Shown: in pieces, positions 15,880 through 23,574 of the stretch
How the letters are laid out: each line of letters starts with the position of its first letter
How positions within the stretch are numbered: the stretch's first letter is position 1
NCBI GenBank assembly: GCA_023435895.1
Contig: JAEZLH010000027.1
Coordinates: 186,001-250,000, forward strand
Origin: Bacillota bacterium
GTDB lineage: Bacteria; Bacillota; Clostridia; Lachnospirales; Lachnospiraceae
Direction: 5' to 3'
DNA length: 64,000 nucleotides
Program-made: the position numbers and the translations under genes
Notes under the pieces: model-generated
The model's database searches: none
Told to the model about the DNA's origin: nothing
Seen by the model: the letters and a program-made list of their open reading frames with translations, nothing else

Positions 15880-16683
15880 TTACGACCCGGTTCCATTGTA
15901 TGATCTAGCACCCTTCATCCATACAAGATAACTGAAGTAAAAGAATGCAATTCCCAGAACTGGAGCCAACCAGGTTAGAGCTGGAATGTTATTGGTGTGA
16001 AGAAAGAGCAAGCTTGGGTAGTATGCAATGAATGCGATGGGTATGATGAAGGTAAACAAAAATTGAAAGATTGGATTAAATATGGTTACAGGATATTTCC
16101 CGTAGTCTTTAAATTTATTTACGGTCACCATAATATAACTGGAGTTAATAAGCCAGAAACAGGATGCAGCTGCCAGGTTCATTATTGCGATAATAAACAA
16201 GGAGGAGGATAGTATCGCTATGAATAACTTTATTAAAATCCAAAAGGAGAAAGGGAGTGCTAATATATTCCATGCATAAATGAGAGTACCTATTCCAAAT
16301 AGAAATTGACCAATTCCTTTTATGTCAAAGACTTCTGATATAAAGTAAAAAAAGATATTAATGGGTCGGAAGCAATATTTTATAAAGTCACCGGTATAAA
16401 CACAATATCTTAAATTCCATTGATTATCAAAAAAACATTGAACGGGAGTCAGAGAGATTAGGGAAAAACCATATAAAAACAACATCTCATGATAGCTCCA
16501 ACCTTTTATAGAAGGAAAATTATTATAAATAATCCAAAAAGATACGAAGCCCAAAACATTAGTAAATAAAATACCAATGGTTGATATAATAAAGTCGGCG
16601 CGGTAGCTGAGTTTGCTCTTTAAATCCTGAACAAGAATTTTTTTATAAATTCTGCAATAAAATAAGAAACCTCTTCTTTTCAT
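15880..16683 (-). CDS. ABC-2 type exporter permease, second subunit
   Basis: 267-residue integral membrane protein with about six helices, rich in aromatic residues and ending MKGARSYNGTGS, the typical end of COG3694-type ABC-2 permeases (the VWMKGARSYxGxGS motif). It is the last gene of a three-gene minus-strand operon: 8 nt after the other permease, with GGAGG 12 nt upstream of its ATG. With its partners it should form an exporter of unknown substrate (sets like this have been linked to drug or polyketide export). Confidence 0.85.
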   Translation of the reverse strand: MKRRGFLFYCRIYKKILVQDLKSKLSYRADFIISTIGILFTNVLGFVSFWIIYNNFPSIKGWSYHEMLFLYGFSLISLTPVQCFFDNQWNLRYCVYTGDFIKYCFRPINIFFYFISEVFDIKGIGQFLFGIGTLIYAWNILALPFSFWILIKLFIAILSSSLFIIAIMNLAAASCFWLINSSYIMVTVNKFKDYGKYPVTIFNPIFQFLFTFIIPIAFIAYYPSLLFLHTNNIPALTWLAPVLGIAFFYFSYLVWMKGARSYNGTGS

Positions 16684-16691
16684 GGACTGAC

Positions 16692-17495
16692 TTAACCTCC
16701 GTTCACAGTAATAATCTTTAAAGATTTCTTCCAGAATAAATCACTGGCAAATCCCATAAAAACAACCCAAAACAATTGAATTCCAATCATAGTAAATCGT
16801 GCTGTCAGCGACATCTGATCATGAACCAGAAGAGATAAGGGTGTATTGTAGATTGCCTGAAACGGTAAAAACATTACAAGCTTAGCCAGCTGATAAGGAA
16901 AGAATGCCAGTGGTATAACCGCACCAGATAATAACAAAACAATCACTTCTTTCATGATATTCAAGCCCCAAGTGGACTGGGTGTATAAACATACAGTGGA
17001 TACAAAAAAATTAATATAGTAATTGATAATCAACCCAAAGATAACTCCAATCACAAAAAACAACAGGTTGAGCCCTAAATGAATAACACCATTCACAACG
17101 ACATATACAATAATAAAAGTAGGTAAAAAGGTGATGAAAAAAGACATTACATTACCTCCAAAATTCAGAAAAAAGAGAAAGGTTCTGAATTTAATGGGTT
17201 TTATAAGGTTTAAAATCAATTTGCCGCTTTGGATATCATGACCCATCATAAATACCAGATAGTCCTCCATAAAGTAAAACAAGGCAGTAGCCAGAACAAG
17301 ATAGATAAGGGTATCTTGGAAGGTCAGTCCATTCACCACTTTGGTATCAACCGATGAAAAGATTGCTCTCCAAAGATAATAGACGATTACAAGATAAATC
17401 AAATTACCCAAAATTGTAACTAAAGTACCCAAACGAAATTGTAGGGATTCCATCATTCCGGCTCTGATTAAGGTTATGTATTTTTTGAACTTCAC
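16692..17495 (-). CDS. ABC-2 type exporter permease, first subunit
   Basis: 267 residues, about six transmembrane helices, COG4587-like: N-terminal MKFKKYITLIRAGMMESLQFRLG and HDIQSGKLILNLIKPIKF before the third helix. The start is GTG at 17495 (complement), overlapping the ATPase stop by 4 nt (GTGA), with AAGGAGG upstream; the overlap implies translational coupling. Its partner permease follows after 8 nt. Substrate unknown. Confidence 0.87.
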   Translation of the reverse strand: MKFKKYITLIRAGMMESLQFRLGTLVTILGNLIYLVIVYYLWRAIFSSVDTKVVNGLTFQDTLIYLVLATALFYFMEDYLVFMMGHDIQSGKLILNLIKPIKFRTFLFFLNFGGNVMSFFITFLPTFIIVYVVVNGVIHLGLNLLFFVIGVIFGLIINYYINFFVSTVCLYTQSTWGLNIMKEVIVLLLSGAVIPLAFFPYQLAKLVMFLPFQAIYNTPLSLLVHDQMSLTARFTMIGIQLFWVVFMGFASDLFWKKSLKIITVNGG

Positions 17496-18538
17496 CGTAA
17501 CCCTCCTTCATAGATTTTCTTAATGATACTTTCCGTGGATATCTCATTTAATTTCATATCCTTGATGTGATAACGTTCTTGTAAGGTATTTAGCACATCC
17601 ATTAATAATACTTCATCCTCTTTAATCAAAATATCAATCCATTCTTCGTTTTCTGCAATGCTTAAGGATTTTGCATTAGGGTATTCCGAATGAAGCAATT
17701 GTTCAAGCCCAGCAATTGAGTTAATGGAAAGTCCTTTCATGGAATTCATAAAATTTTCTTCCAGCATAACCTGTAGAGTTCGGTAAGAACCAAAGAAATG
17801 ATTTAGATTTTCAATGTTATCATCAAATAGAAGAGTTCCTTTATCTATAATTACAATCCTCTTACATAGAGCATCCACATCCCCCATATCATGGGTAGTT
17901 AAAATAATTGTACTATTCTTTTCTTTGTTTAAAGTCTTTACCAGCTCTCTGATTTTGCTCTTCATGGACACATCAAGACCGATGGTTGGTTCATCTAAAA
18001 ATACTACTCCCGGATTATGTAAAAATGCTGCTAAAATATCACAAAGGGTTCGCTGCCCCAAGGACATCTGGCGAACCGGTTTGCGCATCAGAGGCTCCAT
18101 ATCTACTAAGGTGGAGTATAAATCCATCATATCGTTATAGTGTTTGTCACTGACCTGGTAGATATCTTTCAGAATTTTAAAGGATTCTATCAGGGGAAGA
18201 GCCCACCAAAGCTGAGAACGTTGCCCGAAGACTACCCCGATTTCCTGAGCGTTTTGCGTTCTTTTTTGATATGGAATGCGACCGTTCACAGTAATTTCCC
18301 CAGAGGTTGGTTCTAATACGCCGGTCATCATTTTTATGGTAGTGGATTTGCCTGCTCCGTTTGGACCCAGGTAGCCGATAATCTCACCCTTTGTGATATC
18401 CATGGTGATATGGCTGACAGCTTTAATAACAGTATAATCTCTTGAAAATAAATCACGAAGGCTGCCTCTTAATCCTTCTCTGCGGTTTAGAACTTTAAAT
18501 TCTTTGGAGACATCATTTAAGGTGATAATCTTATCCAT
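17492..18538 (-). CDS. ABC-2 exporter ATP-binding protein
   Basis: 348 residues, COG4586-like. Walker A in GYLGPNGAGKST, Q-loop VVFGQRSQLWW, signature MSLGQR (a GxR variant of LSGGQ seen in this subfamily), Walker B VVFLDEPTIGLD, and the switch histidine in TTHDMGD. The C-terminal 100 residues form the usual accessory domain. First gene of the minus-strand operon; AAGGAG is 9 nt before the ATG. On that strand TTGACA lies at about 18580, but the matching -10 box is weak. Confidence 0.93.
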   Translation of the reverse strand: MDKIITLNDVSKEFKVLNRREGLRGSLRDLFSRDYTVIKAVSHITMDITKGEIIGYLGPNGAGKSTTIKMMTGVLEPTSGEITVNGRIPYQKRTQNAQEIGVVFGQRSQLWWALPLIESFKILKDIYQVSDKHYNDMMDLYSTLVDMEPLMRKPVRQMSLGQRTLCDILAAFLHNPGVVFLDEPTIGLDVSMKSKIRELVKTLNKEKNSTIILTTHDMGDVDALCKRIVIIDKGTLLFDDNIENLNHFFGSYRTLQVMLEENFMNSMKGLSINSIAGLEQLLHSEYPNAKSLSIAENEEWIDILIKEDEVLLMDVLNTLQERYHIKDMKLNEISTESIIKKIYEGGLR

Positions 18539-18893
18539 ATTCTATCGCTCCTTATAGTGAAATATATAGTCCGCATATTGTCAATTATGGGATTATGAGC
18601 CAGTATAATGCCATAGTATATATTTGTCAATACAGTGCAGGGTATTTCTTTAAAAGCTGCTTATGATAGAATTAGGGTAATGTAAAGAAGGAAAATCAAT
18701 AAAAAACTACTTTGCAAAGGATATTGTCTAGTTGAATATAAGTGCAATTAGTAGGAGAAAAAAAATCAACACAACTAATGTGTTTTCATAGATACATTCG
18801 TTCCTTTACTTATGCAAATCGTAGATGGAGTCAGTCATAGGTGTTTGAAATCTGAATCAAGGATAAAAATATAATAAAAGATGGAAAAAGCAC

Positions 18894-18956
18894 TTGACTA
18901 TAGAAAGGAAAGCTTATATACTTTAAACAGTTGAACGATTGCTCAACTGTTTAAAG
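18894..18956 (+). promoter_or_regulatory. Promoter with overlapping ArsR-like operator
   Basis: TTGACT (18894) and TATACT (18917) are 17 nt apart. The -10 box overlaps a perfect inverted repeat, CTTTAAACAGTTGA at 18921-18934 and its complement at 18943-18956, spacer 8 nt. The core TTGAACGATTGCTCAA resembles ArsR/SmtB operators. A repressor bound here would block RNA polymerase. No ArsR gene is in the window. The rest of the 432-nt gap (18539-18893) holds the ABC promoter region and nothing else I can support. Confidence 0.65.
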
Positions 18957-18970
18957 ATAGGGGGAGTATT

Positions 18971-19549
18971 ATGTTTCAAACAATTGGTTTCATAGAAGTG
19001 GTTGTGTTTTATTTTGCATATTTCTTAAAGCTTTTTCTCCAGAGAAAGAGGGGTATAAAGACAAATCAATTAGGCTTTGGAAAGAAGTTGAAGAAAACAA
19101 TTATTATAGAGATACTATTAAAGATCTTTACCAGCATTATCGTGATTATTATGTTAATTAGTGTGGCAATAAACACTGGTTTATCACAAACTACTATGTG
19201 GAAAATAACAGGTATCCTATTGGTTATGATTGGAACCGTATTATTTATTCTTGCGATGATAACGATGAAAGATAGTTGGAGAGCCGGTATTCCTGCTGAT
19301 GACAAGACGGAGATGGTTACAGGCGGTATCTATGGATTAAGCAGAAATCCTGCATTTTTATGCTTTGATTTAACTTACATTGGAATATGTCTGGCCTTTG
19401 GCAATCCTATCTTAATTGGGGTTGCGGTTATCACAATATTTTTGATACATCTGCAAATTCTGGAGGAAGAAAAATTTCTTTATAAGAATTTTGGTGGATC
19501 ATATTTAAATTATAAGAAGAAGGTTAGAAGATATTTTCTGATTTTCTAA
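18971..19549 (+). CDS. Isoprenylcysteine carboxyl methyltransferase-like membrane protein
   Basis: 192 residues with about five helices. The C-terminal half matches the ICMT/PEMT-type fold: GGIYGLSRNPAFLCFDLTYIG, then LQILEEEKFLYKNFGGSYLNYKKKVRRYF, which in this family form the SAM-binding and active site. The substrate of bacterial members is unknown. It has its own tightly controlled promoter with an ArsR-like operator and GGGGG 6 nt from the ATG; the next gene starts 27 nt later and is probably co-transcribed. Confidence 0.82.
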   Translation: MFQTIGFIEVVVFYFAYFLKLFLQRKRGIKTNQLGFGKKLKKTIIIEILLKIFTSIIVIIMLISVAINTGLSQTTMWKITGILLVMIGTVLFILAMITMKDSWRAGIPADDKTEMVTGGIYGLSRNPAFLCFDLTYIGICLAFGNPILIGVAVITIFLIHLQILEEEKFLYKNFGGSYLNYKKKVRRYFLIF

Positions 19550-19576
19550 AGATTATTTACTTTTGGAGGTTATAGG

Positions 19577-20128
19577 ATGAATACAATACCGAATTTTAAA
19601 GAGTTTGAAAAGAATATTGCAGATGTTATTAAAGAAGAACAGATTAAGCTCGGCTATCGCAAAGAAAATATACGGCTATACTATCCCAGGGAGTCAATCA
19701 ACCATCTGTTACAGGGTGATTATTCTGAACAGGAACTTAGGGAAATCCTGGATCAGTTTGCGGATTATGTTAAGGAACGACTTGGAAAGCTTACCCATTC
19801 TCATAAAGAAAGTAGATATTGTATTTTTATACCAGAAGAGGGAGTGGAGTATGTACATGATAAAATTGCGGATAGCCCTTTTTTAGAGGAGTTTATCAAT
19901 CGAATCAATCAACATCCATGTTCACTGGAAGATATTTTGGGAGTATTTCATCGTCATTCAGGGGATGTGATTTGCGAAAAAACTCAACATGGGGAATTTG
20001 ATTATCTAATTTATTTTAAAGAGCAACTACCGGATTCCTATCTGTATTGTTTGAAATTCGAGCACGGTCATGCTATTTATCATCGCTTTACCAAGAGCGA
20101 TTATGACAGCTTTGGTTTTGAAGAATAA
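19577..20128 (+). CDS. DUF3877 family protein, function unknown
   Basis: 183 residues, soluble and acidic, with no membrane segment or signal. It matches the Lachnospiraceae family DUF3877 by overall pattern: REQLKLGY-like start EEQIKLGYRKENIRLYYP, HSHKESRYCIFIPEEGVEYVH and the end FEHGHAIYHRFTKSDY. No catalytic motif is evident. TGGAGG precedes the ATG by 9 nt. Likely in one transcript with the methyltransferase-like gene; the 194-nt gap that follows contains the promoter of the next operon. Confidence 0.7.
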   Translation: MNTIPNFKEFEKNIADVIKEEQIKLGYRKENIRLYYPRESINHLLQGDYSEQELREILDQFADYVKERLGKLTHSHKESRYCIFIPEEGVEYVHDKIADSPFLEEFINRINQHPCSLEDILGVFHRHSGDVICEKTQHGEFDYLIYFKEQLPDSYLYCLKFEHGHAIYHRFTKSDYDSFGFEE

Positions 20129-20242
20129 TAATAAATATACAGTTTTTACAAAGATGGCAGAATTTTGTTCAATACAATTTAGTAATTATTGCTTGTATTG
20201 TGCGAAATTATGCTATTTTTTTGTAATTTCATTGATATAATT

Positions 20243-20270
20243 TGATAATATGCTATAATAAATAATATTT
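20243..20270 (+). promoter_or_regulatory. Putative promoter of the two-adaptor export cassette
   Basis: A TTGATA / TATAAT pair about 16 nt apart lies in a very AT-rich stretch 60-80 nt before the first adaptor gene. Several overlapping TATAAT-like boxes make the exact choice uncertain. Confidence 0.35.
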
Positions 20271-20322
20271 GGTAAAACAAGTAGAAAATTAGCAAATTAA
20301 TAATAATTAATACGGTGGTGCT

Positions 20323-21459
20323 ATGGAAAATAATCGAGTTAAGAAAAAACAACATAATAACCGGGGTGTGTTAGGGCTAATGGTTCTTTTTGTATTCCTC
20401 GTTATGCTGGTCAGTGGCTGCAAAAAGATGGAGGAAGAAGACAGTACAATATTTTTACAGGAGGAGAAGAAGGATATTTTTAATTACACCTATGTACAAC
20501 GTGGTGATGTGGTTTTATCCCATGAGGTGATGTGTGAATACATACAGTCCAAAAGTGAAGAGTATTCATTTTCGGTAAAGAATCGCATTATTAAGAATAT
20601 AACGGTCAATGAGGGGGATCAGGTAAAAAAAGGGCAACTCCTGGGGGAACTGGATAATGATGATGCAAAATCAAAAATGAAGGAAAGTAATTATGTTATA
20701 ACAAAGAATACATTGTTATTAAAGCAGGCAGAAGCGCAAAAGAAGTCTCAGCTTCAAGAAGCTAAGAGTATTTATGAAGCTTCACCAAAAAGCAGTTCTG
20801 ATAAAGAAAGCTATAATTCAAAGGTTAATGCTGTTCAAGAGACATACAATCAAAACAAGGAAACCTATCAAAATACGATTCAAATTGAGAAGCTGAAACT
20901 AGAAACGTATAAGAAACAGGAGGAGGAAAGCAAAATCTATTCTACTCTGACAGGAACGGTATCCTTTGTCAAACCGAATATGGTGGGAAGCTATTCTGTT
21001 CCGGATGATGTGCTCATTACCATCGTTGATAATTTGAATTGCGTGTATGTATCCAAGGATATGGAATATAAAAAATACTTTATAGATGATAAAACCCTTG
21101 ATTTGCATGTCAAAACTGCCGGGGATGATTTGCTATATAAGATTAAGTCGACCAATCAGGATAATTGGAAGGAGAATATGATCTTTCAATTAGTGGATGA
21201 AAACTTTGCTCCTAAGGTTGGCGATTATGGCTACTTATATGCAATTATGGGGCATAAAGAGAATGTGTTGTATGTGGATAGTAAAGCAGTACATAAGGCA
21301 AATGATAAATATTACGTTTATGTTCTGAATAACAAGGGAAACCGTGAGATGAAATATGTAGAAATTGGATTAGTGGGAAATAGCACAACCGAAATCATCA
21401 GCGGATTAAACGAGGGCGAGAAGATAATTCTTAAAATGGAGAGTTTTTGGGGTGAATAA
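20323..21459 (+). CDS. Lipoprotein periplasmic-adaptor-like (HlyD/MacA type) subunit
   Basis: 378 residues. A transmembrane/signal segment ends in the lipobox MLVSGC, so lipid anchoring at the outer face is predicted. Then come the first half of a biotinyl-lipoyl domain (IIKNITVNEGDQVKKGQLLGELD), a coiled-coil hairpin (about 120-200, rich in K/E/Q), its closing half (IYSTLTGTVSFVKPN) and a barrel domain ending in GLNEGEKII. This is the MacA/HlyD adaptor layout. Its stop overlaps the next start by one base (TAATG). Part of a five-gene exporter cassette at 20.3-28.1 kb. Confidence 0.85.
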   Translation: MENNRVKKKQHNNRGVLGLMVLFVFLVMLVSGCKKMEEEDSTIFLQEEKKDIFNYTYVQRGDVVLSHEVMCEYIQSKSEEYSFSVKNRIIKNITVNEGDQVKKGQLLGELDNDDAKSKMKESNYVITKNTLLLKQAEAQKKSQLQEAKSIYEASPKSSSDKESYNSKVNAVQETYNQNKETYQNTIQIEKLKLETYKKQEEESKIYSTLTGTVSFVKPNMVGSYSVPDDVLITIVDNLNCVYVSKDMEYKKYFIDDKTLDLHVKTAGDDLLYKIKSTNQDNWKENMIFQLVDENFAPKVGDYGYLYAIMGHKENVLYVDSKAVHKANDKYYVYVLNNKGNREMKYVEIGLVGNSTTEIISGLNEGEKIILKMESFWGE

Positions 21460-23558
21460 TGAATACGAATAAGTGGAAAAGGATAATAGTTTTCATAATG
21501 ATAAGTTCTATGGCAGTTTCTTTGGCTGGATGTGGTGCTCCTAGTAAAGGTTCTATGAAAGAACTATCAGCAAAGGATTTAATTGATCCGGTTGCAGCTC
21601 ATGATGCTTCCACAAAAGCTATTTATGGAGATGTTGCTGTAAGGGAAGTGCTGGATGCAAGGGTAAACCCATGGGTAGAATATTTATCCTTTGATCAGTC
21701 GGTCACCTTTGGAGAGTACTGTGTAAAAATTGGGGACAAGGTTAAGAAGGGTGATATTATTGCTAAGTCCTATTCTGTGGATATGGATAACGCCTTAAAA
21801 GCATTAAGAGAGCAGTTACAGGGGGCGAAGGAAAAATACAACTATGAACAGACCTCAAGAAAAAATAAACTTACCATACTAAACTGTGAATTGCAGACTA
21901 TTAATAAAGATACGGCAAAAGATCAATATGCTTCTAAGAAAGCCGAAATAAATGATCTTGAGCTAATGATTTCTCAATCGACTGAGCTGGAACATTTGGA
22001 AGAACAGCATATCAACGAACAAATTGAGAATAACACGCAAAATGATGAGGCATATATGATAAAAGCACCTTTTGACGGAGAAGTGGTAAGTCTTTTATAT
22101 TTAAACCAGGGAGATCCGGTGACCAATGTTACAAAAGTTGTGGCCTTAGCTAATCCAAAGAAACCGATTATTCAAACCGAGTTCCTGGAGCAGAATGTCG
22201 TATCAAAATACCAGCAAATTTATGCATTAATAAATGGGAAAGAGTATGATATCAATTATGTACCTTATGATAAGGCGGAATATAAGAGTTTAACCGCTGC
22301 CGGTGAGAATTTAATAGGTAGATTTGGTTTTTCTGAGTTGCAAAGTAATCTGATGGGTTCCTATGCAGTGGTGGTAATGGTGAAAGAAGAACATAAGCAT
22401 GTAATCTGTATACCAAATGAAACAATCAGTACGGATTCAGCCGGAAAATACGTGTTTCGCGTCGAAGATGGTAAAAGGATTCGTTGTGATATTGAAATTG
22501 GTATTACGGATGGAGTGTATACTGAGGTTATAAAAGGAATCAATGAAGGTGAAAATATCTACTTAACCGAAAATAATTCGGATAGTGAACCTTCGGAAAA
22601 AGCGATTGTGAAAGAGGATTTTTCCAAAGCGTTCATGGGAGATGCGACAAAGCTGTGGAGTAATGAAAAAGTATTAACCTTTGATACCAAGGGCAGCAAT
22701 GTGATTTTTGATTCGTTTGCAGTAAAGGAGAATGATTTTGTGAAAGCCGGTGCGGTGATTGCAACGGTCATACCTGAAAAAGATGATGTATTATTATTGG
22801 AGAAAGAATTTGAACTGCGTTCGTTAGAAAAGAAATTATCTGAACTGGAGCATTCCTATCAAGAAAATACAAAACAAAAGAAGAATGAAGCAAAGAATGC
22901 GCTCACTAGGATGGAAACAGACATTAAGAATTTGGAGCTGGATCAACTAAAGGTCGATTACCAGTATCAAAAGGCAGAGTGTCAAACGCAGATTAAAACC
23001 ACGAAAGAGGATATTCAAACCATGAAATCCATGGCGAATGTGACAAAAATCACTGCTAAGGAAGATTGTATTATCACACATCTTGGACAATTGATGAAGG
23101 GGGATAAAATTCAACCAAATGCACTGATTGCAAAAACAGCGGATGCAGACGATTTCTATATAGCAGTGGAAGATAACGATGGGCTACTTAATTTCGGTCA
23201 GAAGGTAACAGTCATTGATGGTAAGAAAGAGATTAGCGGAACGGTGGTCACTACCTGGAATAAATCCTTGCCCTCCAAGCTTCAGTATAACAAAACTTTA
23301 ATTCGGGTAAGTAAACCAAAGGATGTTGAACATGAAGTGGTTTCCGTGAAAAGTCCAATCAATCAAATGTCTCAAGTATATATGGTGAATCGAGATTATT
23401 TATTCCAAAATGATATATATAGCTACGTCAAGGAAATAAGCTCGGATGGCAATATTATACGAAGGGTTATTCTTCCGGGTGGATACAATGATGAATATTG
23501 TTGGGTCGTATCGGGTATTAATGGCGAAATGAAACTGATGAAAAATACAAATAAATAA
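21459..23558 (+). CDS. Double-length lipoprotein adaptor (two HlyD-like units in tandem)
   Basis: 699 residues, about twice the usual length. Signal and lipobox VSLAGC at about 20-25. Unit 1 (about 65-375): lipoyl half VTFGEYCVKIGDKVKKGDIIA, coiled coil, YMIKAPFDGEVVSL, ending IKGINEGENIYL. Unit 2 (about 390-695): VIFDSFAVKENDFVKAGAVIATV, a longer coiled coil (about 440-520), ITAKEDCIITHLGQLMKGDKI, ending VSGINGEMKLM. The repeat suggests an internal duplication, so one chain could supply two adaptor protomers. It is translationally coupled to the first adaptor and followed 16 nt later by the permease. Confidence 0.83.
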   Translation: MNTNKWKRIIVFIMISSMAVSLAGCGAPSKGSMKELSAKDLIDPVAAHDASTKAIYGDVAVREVLDARVNPWVEYLSFDQSVTFGEYCVKIGDKVKKGDIIAKSYSVDMDNALKALREQLQGAKEKYNYEQTSRKNKLTILNCELQTINKDTAKDQYASKKAEINDLELMISQSTELEHLEEQHINEQIENNTQNDEAYMIKAPFDGEVVSLLYLNQGDPVTNVTKVVALANPKKPIIQTEFLEQNVVSKYQQIYALINGKEYDINYVPYDKAEYKSLTAAGENLIGRFGFSELQSNLMGSYAVVVMVKEEHKHVICIPNETISTDSAGKYVFRVEDGKRIRCDIEIGITDGVYTEVIKGINEGENIYLTENNSDSEPSEKAIVKEDFSKAFMGDATKLWSNEKVLTFDTKGSNVIFDSFAVKENDFVKAGAVIATVIPEKDDVLLLEKEFELRSLEKKLSELEHSYQENTKQKKNEAKNALTRMETDIKNLELDQLKVDYQYQKAECQTQIKTTKEDIQTMKSMANVTKITAKEDCIITHLGQLMKGDKIQPNALIAKTADADDFYIAVEDNDGLLNFGQKVTVIDGKKEISGTVVTTWNKSLPSKLQYNKTLIRVSKPKDVEHEVVSVKSPINQMSQVYMVNRDYLFQNDIYSYVKEISSDGNIIRRVILPGGYNDEYCWVVSGINGEMKLMKNTNK

Positions 23559-23574
23559 AGGGTATGGACTAAAT

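Noticed and set aside
20323..23558. Type I secretion or RND efflux system
   Set aside because: Adaptors resemble HlyD, but the membrane partner is an FtsX-type permease and no outer-membrane factor or RND pump is present, as expected in a Gram-positive.
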